Source: Halomonas sp.
GTDB taxonomy: Bacteria; Pseudomonadota; Gammaproteobacteria; Pseudomonadales; Halomonadaceae
Length of the DNA stretch: 64,000 bases
NCBI RefSeq assembly: GCF_011050415.1
Contig: NZ_DRFS01000023.1
Coordinates: forward strand, 55,440-119,439
Reading direction: 5' to 3'
The notes under the pieces are model-generated. The model saw only the letters and a program-made list of their open reading frames with translations. It had not been told where the DNA came from and searched no databases. The translations under genes and the position numbers were made by a program. Positions 1 to 8,751 of this stretch are shown in pieces; within the stretch, counting starts at the first letter, position 1, and each line of letters begins with the position of its first letter.

Positions 1-921
1 GCAGTTAAGTACACGGTGCATTTCGGTTTCATTGACGTTGCCCTTAGCCTGTAGCCAATCAAACACCGCCGGGCGCTGCCAACTGTTGATATCAATATGG
101 GCGGCGAGATCGTCGGGCAGCACGCGAGGAATATTTTCCAGCAGACCGCCACCGGTAATATGCGATAAGGCGTGTACAGCAATATCGCTGCCGCGCATCA
201 AAGAGAGCAGCGATTTAACGTAGATGCGGGTCGGCGCCATTAGCGCATCAGCTAGGCTGGTTCCCGCGATGTCAGTGTCCAGCGAGGCGTTGCTGACGTC
301 GAGAATTTTACGAATCAGCGAGTAGCCGTTGGAGTGCGGTCCCGATGATGCCAAGCCAAGAATTACATCACCTTCGGCTACTTTGCTGCCATCTAAAATA
401 TCTGATTTTTCAACGACACCTACGCAAAAACCAGCCAGATCATAGTCGCTGCCTTCGTACATGCCAGGCATTTCGGCGGTTTCCCCACCTACCAGCGCGC
501 ATCCTGCCAACTCACAACCGGCACCAATACCGGTGACAACGTCAGCAGCAATATCCACATCGAGCTTACCCGTGGCATAGTAGTCAAGAAATAGCAGTGG
601 CTCGGCGCCGGCAACGATCAAATCGTTGACACACATGGCGACTAAATCAATACCAATTGTATCGTGTTTGCCAAGGTCCATTGCCAGGCGCAGCTTAGTG
701 CCGACGCCATCTGTGCCCGAGACAAGCACGGGTTGCCGATAGCCTGCTGGAATTTCGCAAAGCGCACCAAAGCCCCCCAGCCCACCCATGACTTCTGGGC
801 GAGTGGTGCGCTTGGCAACGTGTTTGATGCGGTCAACCAGGGCGTTACCGGCATCAATGTCGACGCCTGCGTCCTTGTAGCTGAGGGAAGGAGTAGCCGA
901 AGAAGAGGAGGTCTCGGTCAT
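1..921 (-). CDS. purM: Phosphoribosylformylglycinamidine cyclo-ligase (PurM), C-terminus cut off by window edge
   Basis: PurM closes the imidazole ring of formylglycinamidine ribonucleotide, an ATP-dependent cytosolic step of purine synthesis. Reading the complement from the ATG at 921 gives an uninterrupted frame of 307 codons that runs off the left edge. The family is about 350 residues, so roughly the last 45 are missing. The N-terminus carries [13 protein letters not shown], followed by [11 protein letters not shown] and [12 protein letters not shown], all hallmarks of PurM. The gene is divergent from perM and hda, an arrangement also found in pseudomonads, where purN usually follows purM. 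purN would lie outside the window. The assignment is very secure; only the C-terminus is unseen. Confidence 0.95.
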   Translation of the reverse strand, partial: MTETSSSSATPSLSYKDAGVDIDAGNALVDRIKHVAKRTTRPEVMGGLGGFGALCEIPAGYRQPVLVSGTDGVGTKLRLAMDLGKHDTIGIDLVAMCVNDLIVAGAEPLLFLDYYATGKLDVDIAADVVTGIGAGCELAGCALVGGETAEMPGMYEGSDYDLAGFCVGVVEKSDILDGSKVAEGDVILGLASSGPHSNGYSLIRKILDVSNASLDTDIAGTSLADALMAPTRIYVKSLLSLMRGSDIAVHALSHITGGGLLENIPRVLPDDLAAHIDINSWQRPAVFDWLQAKGNVNETEMHRVLNC

Positions 922-1118
922 GACAGATCCTGTGAAGCAAATAGCGGTGCTGGTAGTGCTGGCGACATAGCCAGTGCTGGGCGATAACTGCAGCGGATTG
1001 TAACACCCAGCGGCCCAGCTCGCACCGCTGTCACACATTATGCAACGCTAAACGAGCGACTTTCGCTCACATCCGGCATAGTTAGTGTTCGGATTAAATC
1101 CAGGATTGAGAGGGATGT

Positions 1119-2267
1119 ATGCGTAATTCTTGGTGGGGTATCCTGCTGTTAGTGGTGATCGGTGGCTTGATTGTTTTGTTAGATGCAGTACTGATGCCTT
1201 TTATTGCTGGGATGATTCTCGCTTATTTAGCCGATCCTTTGGCCAACCGTTTTCAGCGCTGGGGTATGAACAGGCCTCTGGCGGTGTGCAGTGTCTTTTT
1301 AGTCCTGCTGTTAATGCTGGTGACGAGCCTGCTGATTTTAATACCGCTTATCGTCCAGCAGTTAAAGCAACTGGGTGATGCCATACCTAGCGTGTTTGAT
1401 TGGGTAGAGAATGTGTTAGGGCCTCAGGTGCAAGAGTGGACCGGCTACGATTTAGCAACTGAGCTTGGTAATGTGCAAGAGTCGCTGGCTGAAAACTGGC
1501 AAAATGCAGGTGGCTATTTGGCGCAAGCGTTAGGCCAAATTGGTCGCTCTGGCATGGCATTTGTCACGTGGATAACGTACGTCGCACTAATACCCGTCGT
1601 AACGTTTTATCTACTTTTAGATTGGAACCGTTTGTTGTCTAGCATTGCTAACTTAATCCCGCGTCAGTTCGCTGATGACACCTTTAGGCTGGCACGCCGC
1701 TGCGATGAGGTGCTGTCCTCTTTTTTACGCGGACAGCTGCTGGTAATGATGTGTTTAGGTGTTATTTACGCGGTAGGGTTAACATTAATGGGACTTAACT
1801 TTGGCCTGCTGATTGGTGTGGTGTCTGGCTTAGTGAGTATTGTGCCGTTCTTGGGCTTTATCGTAGGGCTGGTCATTGCTGTTATCGTTGCGCTATTTCA
1901 ATTTGGAACTTGGTGGGGGGTGGCTGGCGTTATTGCTGTTTTCAGCATCGGGCAAATCGCAGAGAGTGTAGTGCTGCAGCCTAAATTGCTAGGCGATAAA
2001 ATAGGCTTACACCCGGTAGCGGTCATTTTTGCCGTTCTGGCCGGTGGCAGCCTGTTTGGGTTAACGGGTGTGCTATTGGCATTACCGATTGCAGCGGTGA
2101 TTCTGGTATTACTAAAAGAAGTAAAAATTCGTTATCAAGACAGTGAGCTTTATAACGATAAGCATACGACGATTTTGGAAGAGAGTTCTTCCCATCATAT
2201 TGAACTGGGGCGCCATGCGCCTAATCGTGAAGCCACAAGTCGTCCAGATCACCGGGAGTCCCTATGA
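1119..2267 (+). CDS. perM: AI-2E family transporter / PerM-type permease
   Basis: This 382-residue polytopic inner-membrane protein has hydrophobic segments throughout: two near the N-terminus, a central soluble stretch around residues 100-140, then a cluster of helices including the glycine-rich run around residues 220-330. The pattern matches the AI-2E/PerM exporter family. Family members have been linked to autoinducer-2 export or sodium/proton exchange, and the substrate here cannot be told from sequence. The C-terminal tail of about 45 residues is polar. The start at 1119 follows a GAGAGGG ribosome-binding stretch. The stop codon overlaps the start of hda by four bases (ATGA type), so the two genes are probably co-transcribed and translationally coupled. 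Confidence 0.85.
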   Translation: MRNSWWGILLLVVIGGLIVLLDAVLMPFIAGMILAYLADPLANRFQRWGMNRPLAVCSVFLVLLLMLVTSLLILIPLIVQQLKQLGDAIPSVFDWVENVLGPQVQEWTGYDLATELGNVQESLAENWQNAGGYLAQALGQIGRSGMAFVTWITYVALIPVVTFYLLLDWNRLLSSIANLIPRQFADDTFRLARRCDEVLSSFLRGQLLVMMCLGVIYAVGLTLMGLNFGLLIGVVSGLVSIVPFLGFIVGLVIAVIVALFQFGTWWGVAGVIAVFSIGQIAESVVLQPKLLGDKIGLHPVAVIFAVLAGGSLFGLTGVLLALPIAAVILVLLKEVKIRYQDSELYNDKHTTILEESSSHHIELGRHAPNREATSRPDHRESL

Positions 2268-2971
2268 GCCGACCGCCGGCACAGCTGCCCCTAGGGGTAG
2301 GGTTGCGTGACGATGCAACCTTCGATAACTATTATGCGGCGCGAACAAATGCGCCGCTGGTTGAGCATGTGTCACAGCAACTAACGGCTGAGGGGGAGCA
2401 GTTTCTCTATTTATGGGGGGCGCCGGGCGTAGGGCGAAGCCACTTGCTACAAGCAGCGTGCCATGCGGCGTCAGATGCTGATAAACGCGCGCTTTACTTG
2501 CCATTAAATGATCTTGGTCACTTCCCTCCATTAATGCTTGAAGATATCGAGCGCTTGGATCTCGTTGCCATTGATGATTTAGAGTGTGTGATTGGGCGAA
2601 AACGTTGGGAAGAGGCGCTGTTTCACGCTTTTAATCGTCTGCGAGACGCTGGTAAAAAGCTGATCATTGCCGCCAGCGCTTCTCCTCGGCAGTTGAATGT
2701 CGTTTTGCCCGACTTGGCTTCACGGTTAACCTGGGGAGTCACGTTTCATGTGCACCCGTTAGAGGATGACGATGAGCGTTTGGCTGCCCTAAAGCTGCGA
2801 GCCAGCGTAAGAGGAATGCAGCTTCCTGATGACGTGGGGCGCTATATTCTGCACCGCGGCCCGCGTGAATTAGGTGAGTTATGTCGTGCAGTTGAAACAC
2901 TCGATAAAGCGTCACTGTCGGCCAAACGCAAGCTCACGATCCCGTTTGTGAAGTCGGCGCTGGGCTGGTAA
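2264..2971 (+). CDS. hda: DnaA regulatory inactivator Hda
   Basis: Hda is an AAA+ protein that works with the DNA-loaded sliding clamp to stimulate ATP hydrolysis by DnaA, preventing re-initiation of replication. The 235-residue protein has a short N-terminal QLPLGVGLRDDATF segment, where Hda carries its clamp-binding motif. The P-loop GAPGVGRS (about residues 52-59) has Arg in place of the usual Lys, as is typical of Hda. A Walker B-like VAIDDLE lies near residue 105. The length matches the family. It overlaps perM by four bases, and a strong hairpin terminator follows directly, closing the two-gene unit. The neighbourhood (purM divergent) supports the assignment. Confidence 0.93.
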   Translation: MSRPPAQLPLGVGLRDDATFDNYYAARTNAPLVEHVSQQLTAEGEQFLYLWGAPGVGRSHLLQAACHAASDADKRALYLPLNDLGHFPPLMLEDIERLDLVAIDDLECVIGRKRWEEALFHAFNRLRDAGKKLIIAASASPRQLNVVLPDLASRLTWGVTFHVHPLEDDDERLAALKLRASVRGMQLPDDVGRYILHRGPRELGELCRAVETLDKASLSAKRKLTIPFVKSALGW

Positions 2972-2972
2972 C

Positions 2973-3013
2973 AAAAATGCCCTCGTCAGCGTGAAGCCGA
3001 CGAGGGCATTTTT
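2973..3013. terminator. Intrinsic terminator after hda, bidirectional
   Basis: Perfect 15-base arms (AAAAATGCCCTCGTC at 2973-2987 and its complement at 2999-3013) enclose an 11-base loop. The A/T ends give a T-tract on both strands. It lies between convergent hda and the phasin gene and can serve both. Confidence 0.92.
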
Positions 3014-3062
3014 ATCGTGCGAAGCACGCTGCTCGCTTAAGGAGCCTCCAAAAAGGAGTGTC

Positions 3063-3437
3063 TTAAGCGGTTTTGCTCATCTTGCTAGCAGCAGTTTGTG
3101 CTTGCTTAACATTATCTTCAGTAATTTTCTGACTTTTCTGAATAAAGTCCTGCTGTAGAGAAACGACCTTGTCGGCATCTCCTTTAGCGCGCTCAGCTAA
3201 TTCTTTAACCACTTTTTGCTGGCCTTCCATGTAGCTGCGCAGGCCTTCTGCATCTTTCACATCCATCATTTGGCGCATTTGAGCAATGCCAGTATCAACG
3301 TAGGCCTTGCTTGCGTCCATTTGGGCGTTGATCATTTTCTCAGTGTAATCGACACTTAAAGCCATATAGGCGCGCATAGGTGCCATGAACATGTTGTCAA
3401 ACTGTTGAGTCATTTCGTTAGTATTTACAGTACGCAT
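3063..3437 (-). CDS. Phasin family protein
   Basis: This small, Ala/Gln/Lys-rich, almost entirely helical protein of 124 residues has no signal peptide or membrane segment. The N-terminal MAPMRAYMALSVDYTEKM stretch and the amphipathic helices that follow fit the phasin family, which coats polyhydroxyalkanoate granules in the cytoplasm. The ATG at 3437 has a GGAGGG ribosome-binding site eight bases upstream. The gene stands alone: no PHA synthase, thiolase or depolymerase is in the window. Halomonads commonly store PHB, which fits. Phasin-like proteins also occur as general helical chaperone-like proteins, so granule binding is inferred from family membership. The terminator at 2973-3013 lies just downstream. 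Confidence 0.8.
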   Translation of the reverse strand: MRTVNTNEMTQQFDNMFMAPMRAYMALSVDYTEKMINAQMDASKAYVDTGIAQMRQMMDVKDAEGLRSYMEGQQKVVKELAERAKGDADKVVSLQQDFIQKSQKITEDNVKQAQTAASKMSKTA

Positions 3438-3650
3438 ATTTATACCCTCCGGGGTGATAGCAAGACTGCCTGAAGTGGAAGCAGAATTTTCAATCTATCT
3501 TGCGGTGCAGCATAGCAAATGTTTTTGTGCAGTGCAACATTTGATCTTAATGCGTTGTAATGCAGATCATTAATGTTTGAAGCGAACGATATATAGGCTA
3601 ATGGCTCAGAGTAAACAGCCGGAATTATTTTAATCAAAGGAGGACGTGCA

Positions 3651-5027
3651 ATGGCAACACGTATAGAACGCGACAGCATGGGCGAACTGGAAGTGCCTGC
3701 CGATGCGCTTTATGGCGCTCAGACTCAGCGGGCGATTAACAACTTTCCAGTTTCGCATTCACCTATGCCGACCGCCTTTATTCACGCAGTTGCCCGAATT
3801 AAGCTTGCGGCAGCACGCGCCAATCAATCATTAGGTGGGCTTGATGAAGCCCGAGCCGAAGCAATTCAGAAGGCTGCTCGCGAGGTACTAACCGGCAAAC
3901 ACGATCAGCAATTTCCCATTGATGTGTTTCAAACCGGGTCGGGCACTTCGACCAATATGAACGTCAATGAGGTACTCGCAACACTTGCTAGTCGTGAGGG
4001 CATTGAGGTAACCCCAAATGATCATGTGAATATGGGTCAGTCGAGTAATGATGTTATTCCGACGGCTATTCATCTTTCCGCAGCCATTGCGGTACATGAG
4101 TCGCTGCGGCCAGCGCTGGTACACCTGCGCGATACCATTGATCAGCGTGCCGGTGAGTTAAGCCACATTGTGAAAACCGGCCGCACTCACTTGATGGACG
4201 CTATGCCACTGCGTATGGATCAAGAGCTGGGGGCCTGGTCGAGCCAAGTAGGCCAGGCGCTAGAGCGTTTTGATAGCGCCATGCAAAGGCTTTGCCGCAT
4301 AGCTCAGGGTGGCACAGCGGTAGGAACCGGTATCAATGCGCCAGTGGGGTTTGCTGAGCTGGTCGCTCAGGAGTTAAGCGAACAAACCGGGTTGTTGTTT
4401 ACCCCTAACGACAGTTTTTTCGCTAGTCTCTCTTCACAAGATGCGGCCGTGGAGCTGTCCGGGCAGTTGAAAGGCTTGGCGTGCGTGGTTATGAAAATTG
4501 CCAATGATCTGCGCTGGATGAACTCTGGGCCACTGGCCGGGTTGGGTGAAATTGAGCTGGAGGCTTTGCAGCCCGGTAGTTCCATTATGCCGGGTAAGGT
4601 GAATCCGGTGATTCCTGAGTCAGCCGCTCAGGCAGCCGCCCAAGTGATCGGCTTGGATACCGCCATTACCGTGGCGGGGCAAAGTGGTAATTTCCAATTA
4701 AATGTCATGTTGCCGCTTGTGGCTTCCAATTTGCTGACATCCATTAGCTTAATGAGTAATACCGCGCGCCTCCTTGCTGACCGTGCCATCGCCACATTCA
4801 AGGTGCGTGAAGATAATGTGACGGGCCCGCTAGCGCGCAACCCGATTTTGGTCACCGCTCTAAACGGGGAGATTGGCTATAATGCCGCTGCCACCATTGC
4901 GAAAGAAGCTTATCAGGCGGGACGTCCCATCATTGATGTGGCAGAAGAGAAAACTGATCTTGATAGAGAAACCTTAGAACGATTACTTGATCCGAAGGCG
5001 CTCACCCAAGGGGGAATTCCTGAGTAA
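3651..5027 (+). CDS. fumC: Class II fumarate hydratase FumC
   Basis: This iron-independent fumarase interconverts fumarate and malate in the TCA cycle in the cytosol. The 458-residue length is typical. The class signature GSSIMPGKVNP begins near residue 309 and contains the loop with the catalytic serine. Upstream, TGSGTSTNMNVNE and the GRTHLMDA segment form other parts of the shared active site of the homotetramer. The start at 3651 has an excellent AAAGGAGG site seven bases upstream. In many bacteria FumC is the oxidation-resistant fumarase made under superoxide or iron stress. No SoxS-type site could be recognised in the 210-base upstream gap. The gene appears monocistronic. Confidence 0.96.
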   Translation: MATRIERDSMGELEVPADALYGAQTQRAINNFPVSHSPMPTAFIHAVARIKLAAARANQSLGGLDEARAEAIQKAAREVLTGKHDQQFPIDVFQTGSGTSTNMNVNEVLATLASREGIEVTPNDHVNMGQSSNDVIPTAIHLSAAIAVHESLRPALVHLRDTIDQRAGELSHIVKTGRTHLMDAMPLRMDQELGAWSSQVGQALERFDSAMQRLCRIAQGGTAVGTGINAPVGFAELVAQELSEQTGLLFTPNDSFFASLSSQDAAVELSGQLKGLACVVMKIANDLRWMNSGPLAGLGEIELEALQPGSSIMPGKVNPVIPESAAQAAAQVIGLDTAITVAGQSGNFQLNVMLPLVASNLLTSISLMSNTARLLADRAIATFKVREDNVTGPLARNPILVTALNGEIGYNAAATIAKEAYQAGRPIIDVAEEKTDLDRETLERLLDPKALTQGGIPE

Positions 5028-5064
5028 GCGGGTGCTGCATTGGCCTCTATGAAGATGTTGTGGC

Positions 5065-6135
5065 TCAGGTCTCTTGCTTTTCGGTTTTTCCTTCTTGGAT
5101 CGTTTCACTAGCTTCTTGGCGCTCCTCGGCACTTGCTTCAGGCGCTTCATTTTCATCTTTGCGCGAGGGGCGATAACACAGTGTTGCTAAAATAGGAAAA
5201 TGATCTGAGCCAAACGCATCTAAGCGCTGCATGCTAACCAGCGTGAAATGGTCTGTCACAAAGATGTGATCTAAAGGCCAGCGCAGCATGGGGTATTTGG
5301 CATGGAAGGTACTGAACATGCCGCGACCTCGGCGTGGGTCTAGCATTCCTCCCACGCGACAAAAAAGCCGTGTTGTGCGCGACCATGCCACATCATTCAG
5401 ATCTCCGGCCACCAGTGTAGGCTTGGGGTCTTCATGGATCTTTTTACCTATCAGCAGTAGTTCAGCATCGCGCCAAAGCGATTTTTCGCTTTCACTTGGC
5501 GCGGGAGGGCGCGGGTGTACTGCGTATAGGCGAATACTCTCGCCGCTGTCGAGTGTGATATTTGTGTGAATAGAAGGAATGTCATCTTGAATTAGCCACT
5601 CGACAGAAGTGTTCTCGAGAGCAAGGCGTGAATAAAGGTGCATTCCGTATAGATTATCGAGCGGGACTTTAACGCTGTGTGGCCAGTTTTCGGCGAGAAC
5701 TGGATCTAGCTGGTCTTGCCACCACTGATCCGATTCAAGGGTCAGTACAATGTCAGGCTGATAGTGCTTAATCATCTCGATTAGCTTTTCAGTCCGGTGG
5801 TTTGGCATTAGTACGTTGGCGATCAGCAGGGTCACTGTGTGTTCGTCATCGGGGGTTTCAGCGGCTATCACTTGCACCGGCCAAATTCGTGTCCAGGGTA
5901 AAATGTAATTGGCCTGGATAACTAAGGTAATGGCGGATGCAATGAGTGCTACCCAATACCATTGGCTGTCATTAACAAAAAAAACCGTCAATACAGCGGT
6001 GACTAATGCCAGTGATGCGATTTGCAAGCGGGGAAATTCAAAGCACCGAATCCACCACCAGTGGACTTCGATGCGTGCCACTGAGGTGGCTATTAATAAC
6101 GCGATGGCTATGCTTCCTAGCAAAGGACCAAGCAC
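5065..6135 (-). CDS. Membrane-anchored endonuclease/exonuclease/phosphatase family protein
   Basis: Three hydrophobic segments occupy about residues 1-95, followed by a soluble catalytic domain of the exonuclease III-like phosphoesterase fold. Landmarks are VLTLESD (metal-binding Glu), VAGDLND (Asp-Leu-Asn) and the terminal SDHFPIL motif (Asp-His pair). These are the metal and catalytic residues expected of an active enzyme. The substrate is unknown; relatives act on DNA, phospholipids or inositol phosphates. The last 30 residues are Glu/Lys-rich and disordered-looking. The start is a GTG with a GGGGG ribosome-binding stretch six bases before it. It converges with fumC, and no functional partner is adjacent. 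Confidence 0.8.
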   Translation of the reverse strand: MLGPLLGSIAIALLIATSVARIEVHWWWIRCFEFPRLQIASLALVTAVLTVFFVNDSQWYWVALIASAITLVIQANYILPWTRIWPVQVIAAETPDDEHTVTLLIANVLMPNHRTEKLIEMIKHYQPDIVLTLESDQWWQDQLDPVLAENWPHSVKVPLDNLYGMHLYSRLALENTSVEWLIQDDIPSIHTNITLDSGESIRLYAVHPRPPAPSESEKSLWRDAELLLIGKKIHEDPKPTLVAGDLNDVAWSRTTRLFCRVGGMLDPRRGRGMFSTFHAKYPMLRWPLDHIFVTDHFTLVSMQRLDAFGSDHFPILATLCYRPSRKDENEAPEASAEERQEASETIQEGKTEKQET

Positions 6136-6318
6136 GGTTTACCCCCTTAATTTATGTTATCCATATTATCGAGCGCTTAGACTAGTCCTATAGTGAGACG
6201 AGTGTCCATTTGTCTGTTGATTTTGATGTTCTGCAGTGTATTGAACAGCGTACCGGGATATTGATGACGAAAGGAAATAGCTTGCAATTCAGTGGCAAGT
6301 GGGTAAAATTCGCATCCG

Positions 6319-6347
6319 TTGCTTGGCACGCTTGCGCTTAATATTCT
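6319..6347 (+). promoter_or_regulatory. Possible promoter of the tRNA-Val pair
   Basis: TTGCTT (6319-6324) and TATTCT (6342-6347) are separated by 17 bases and lie about 40 bases before the first tRNA. The -35 match is weak, so this is only a candidate. Nothing else was recognised in the gap 6136-6384. Confidence 0.3.
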
Positions 6348-6384
6348 GCGCATTGGCTCTTAATAAGTAGCTCTTAGTTAAGAT

Positions 6385-6461
6385 AGGACCATAGCTCAGT
6401 TGGTTAGAGCGCCACGTTGACATCGTGGAGGTCGGCGGTTCAAATCCGCCTGGTCCTACCA
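6385..6461 (+). tRNA. tRNA-Val (anticodon GAC), copy 1
   Basis: The 77-base cloverleaf includes an encoded CCA end. The acceptor arms AGGACCA and TGGTCCT pair fully, the D-loop contains AGTTGGTTAGA, and the anticodon arm CCACG/CGTGG surrounds a seven-base loop with GAC. The T-arm has GGTTCAAATCC. It reads GUC codons, and GUU by wobble. Confidence 0.97.
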
Positions 6462-6485
6462 TTTACACCGGCAGCACCAATTTTC

Positions 6486-6562
6486 AGGACCATAGCTCAG
6501 TTGGTTAGAGCGCCACGTTGACATCGTGGAGGTCGGCGGTTCAAATCCGCCTGGTCCTACCA
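6486..6562 (+). tRNA. tRNA-Val (anticodon GAC), copy 2
   Basis: This is base-for-base identical to copy 1, from which a 24-base spacer separates it. Both copies must come from one primary transcript, because there is no room for a second promoter and a strong terminator follows at 6572. Confidence 0.97.
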
Positions 6563-6571
6563 GCTGTATTG

Positions 6572-6605
6572 AAAACACCCCGTGCCTTGGCATGGGGTGT
6601 TTTTA
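6572..6605. terminator. Intrinsic terminator after the tRNA-Val genes
   Basis: The stem pairs ACACCCCGTGC with GCATGGGGTGT (one G-T pair) around a four-base loop, with A and T runs on either side. It ends the tRNA transcript and may also serve msrC, which converges from the right. Confidence 0.85.
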
Positions 6606-6613
6606 TATGTGCG

Positions 6614-7096
6614 CTAAGCGGTGGCAGTTAGTTCGGGCAAATCGGTTTGACGTACGAAGGTGGCAACCAAGGCTTCAATACCGGCTTGATCCTGCTCGCT
6701 GAAGCGCCCATGCAGGGGGCTATCCAAGTCGAGTACGCCCCATACTCGGCCATCAATAACAATAGGAACCACTAGTTCTGAGTTGGATTTCGCGTCGCAG
6801 GCAATGTGGTCAGCGACCGCGTGAACATCATCCACTCGCTGCGTCTTTTGTTCACGAGCAGCGGCACCGCAGACACCTTTGCTAAAAGGGATAGGGTGAC
6901 AAGCGGGCAGGCCTTGGAAGGGGCCTAAGCCCAGAATGTTGGGCTGGCGCTGCAAATAAAAGCCCACCCAGTTAAGGTCGCTAAGCTGTTGTTGAATAAA
7001 TGCACAGGTCTGAGCGCTATTGGTAAGCCAGTCGCGGGTGTCGAGCAGTGCTTCGAGCTGGCGGTTAAGTAGCGAGTAGTCGACAGTAGCTTGCAT
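6614..7096 (-). CDS. msrC: Free methionine-(R)-sulfoxide reductase (GAF domain)
   Basis: The protein is a single GAF domain of 160 residues with the fRMsr signature: NWVGFYL, then LGPFQGLPACH, KGVCGAA and HIACD, followed by SELVVPI. The three cysteines in those motifs are the catalytic and resolving residues that reduce free methionine-R-sulfoxide in the cytosol. The start chosen is the ATG at 7096, because GAGGAAG lies eight bases before it. An in-frame ATG at 7108 would contain that ribosome-binding site within its own first codons. It follows metQ on the same strand about 100 bases away, so methionine uptake and repair of oxidised methionine sit side by side. Confidence 0.92.
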   Translation of the reverse strand: MQATVDYSLLNRQLEALLDTRDWLTNSAQTCAFIQQQLSDLNWVGFYLQRQPNILGLGPFQGLPACHPIPFSKGVCGAAAREQKTQRVDDVHAVADHIACDAKSNSELVVPIVIDGRVWGVLDLDSPLHGRFSEQDQAGIEALVATFVRQTDLPELTATA

Positions 7097-7200
7097 ATAC
7101 TTCCTCATCTATACAGCGCAACAGGCCGACGCTTTATGAGCGCCGGCCTGATTGGTTTATGACAACGTTGTTACTTAACTGTGTTACGGCTGACTAAGTG

Positions 7201-7992
7201 TTACTCAACCCAGCCTGGCACCGCTGCGCCTTTAAACAGCTCTTCCGCTTTTTCAATGACTTCATCACGCTGATAAGCATCGATCAGTTGGCGGATCTCT
7301 TCACGGTCTTCATCACCGCCACGCACGGCGATCAGATTGACGTAAGGCGACTCAGGCCCCTCTTTGATCAAGGCGTCGTCCAGGCTTAAACCAGCTGGCT
7401 GGGCAAAGGTATTGTTAATGAACGCCATATCGACATCGGGAAGAACGCGGGGCAGCTGTGCAGCTTCGATTTCGCGGAAGCGGAAGTTGCGTGGATTCTC
7501 CGCGATATCAATCGGTGTTGCTTCAAGGAATGTCGGGTCATTCAGCGTAATCAAGCCTTCGTTGTGCATCAAGATCAGCGCGCGGCCTTCATTGGAAGGG
7601 TCGTTGGGCAGCGCAATTTGGGCACCGTCTGGCAGATCGTCGATACTGTCATACTTTTCAGAGTAGGCACCGATCGGATAAACGAAGGTGTAACCCGCAA
7701 TAGCCAAGTCATAGCCACGGTCATTTACCATCGACTGCAGGTAGGGCTCATGCTGGTAGGCATTGGCATCTAAGCTGCCATCTGCCAGGGCGGCATTGGG
7801 AGTCACGTAATCAGTGAATTCGATGATTTCGACATCAAGGTCGAATTCTTCTTTGGCAATGCGTGCAGCAACTTCCATCACTTCCGTTTCAGGTCCTGCG
7901 ACGGTGCCCATTTTAATGCTGCGCGTTTCTGCGTTAGCAACGTTAACCGCTAGGGCAAGGGCCGTCAGGCTACCGATAATTAATTTTTGCAT
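7201..7992 (-). CDS. metQ: Methionine ABC transporter substrate-binding protein MetQ
   Basis: This 263-residue NlpA/MetQ family protein binds methionine in the periplasm and delivers it to MetI-MetN. It has a hydrophobic leader of about 21 residues ending in NVANA before ETRSIK. Family landmarks include KMGTVAGP near the mature start, LDANAYQHEPYL and AFINNTFA. E. coli MetQ is a lipoprotein, but the leader here has no lipobox cysteine. It looks like a signal peptidase I site, which would give a soluble periplasmic protein. An SD (GGAGAG) precedes the ATG at 7992. It is the third gene of metN-metI-metQ, with a 105-base gap after metI. An imperfect hairpin near 7125-7153 lies between metQ and msrC but has no T-run. 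Confidence 0.93.
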   Translation of the reverse strand: MQKLIIGSLTALALAVNVANAETRSIKMGTVAGPETEVMEVAARIAKEEFDLDVEIIEFTDYVTPNAALADGSLDANAYQHEPYLQSMVNDRGYDLAIAGYTFVYPIGAYSEKYDSIDDLPDGAQIALPNDPSNEGRALILMHNEGLITLNDPTFLEATPIDIAENPRNFRFREIEAAQLPRVLPDVDMAFINNTFAQPAGLSLDDALIKEGPESPYVNLIAVRGGDEDREEIRQLIDAYQRDEVIEKAEELFKGAAVPGWVE

Positions 7993-8097
7993 GGATACTC
8001 TCCAGTGGCGTTGTTCATGAATGAGATAATAATACGGTAATAAAAAACAGAAATCTAATGCGTTTTGGTTATATCTGATCGCTAGTACTAAAAAGTG

Positions 8098-8751
8098 CTA
8101 TTTGCGGTCACTCTTGCGAACCAAGTAGTCGCCCAAACTCTGAAACCCTTGAACCATAACCACCAGAATTACGACGGTAATCAGCATAATGGTCGGGTTA
8201 AAACGGTTATAGCCGTAGCGAATGCCTAAATCGCCCAAGCCGCCGCCGCCTACGGCGCCGGCCATGGCAGAGTAGCTAACCAGCGTGACCACGGTAATAG
8301 TTAATCCCGTCATAATACCGCCGCGAGCTTCGGGAATAAGGACTTTGCAGATAATTTGCCAGGGGGTAGCGCCCATCGCTTGAGCGGCCTCAATTAAGCC
8401 AGGCGAGAGCTCGTTAAGCGCACCTTCAACTAACCTAGCAACAAAAGGTATGGCGGCGATGGTCAGTGGCACCGACGCTGCATTAATGCCGATCGATGTG
8501 CCCACTAGCATGCGGGTGAACGGAATGATGGCTACCATCAAAATAATAAACGGTATCGAGCGACCAATGTTGGTAATGATGCTAAGCGCTTGATTCAGTA
8601 CTGGCTTCGCTAGAATTTGGCGTGGGCGGGTAACGTAGAGCAGCACCCCAAGCGGCAGGCCGACTAGCGTGGAAATAACCCCGGATACCGCCACCATATA
8701 AAGAGTATCCAGCGTAGCCTGTAAAATAAGATCAAACATTGCGCTGGACAT
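8098..8751 (-). CDS. metI: Methionine ABC transporter permease MetI
   Basis: MetI is the inner-membrane channel subunit of the methionine importer. The protein has five or so hydrophobic segments and the binding-protein-dependent permease loop EAAQAMGATPWQ, which docks on the ATPase MetN. The start chosen is the ATG at 8751 because GGAGG lies nine bases upstream; an ATG at 8739 is an alternative. It overlaps the 3' end of metN by about 20 bases, which points to translational coupling. The length of about 217 residues fits the family. Confidence 0.94.
   Translation of the reverse strand: MSSAMFDLILQATLDTLYMVAVSGVISTLVGLPLGVLLYVTRPRQILAKPVLNQALSIITNIGRSIPFIILMVAIIPFTRMLVGTSIGINAASVPLTIAAIPFVARLVEGALNELSPGLIEAAQAMGATPWQIICKVLIPEARGGIMTGLTITVVTLVSYSAMAGAVGGGGLGDLGIRYGYNRFNPTIMLITVVILVVMVQGFQSLGDYLVRKSDRK

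Noticed and set aside
664..987. Plus-strand ORF of 107 codons opposite purM
   Set aside because: It is the shadow of purM, whose frame gives a fully recognisable protein.
6385..6562. Tandem tRNA repeat as an integration (att) site
   Set aside because: The duplicated sequence is two complete tRNA-Val genes with a common terminator; no integrase or foreign DNA is adjacent.
7125..7153. Terminator between metQ and msrC
   Set aside because: The stem has a mismatch and no T-run follows on the minus strand, so it is noted only as a hairpin.
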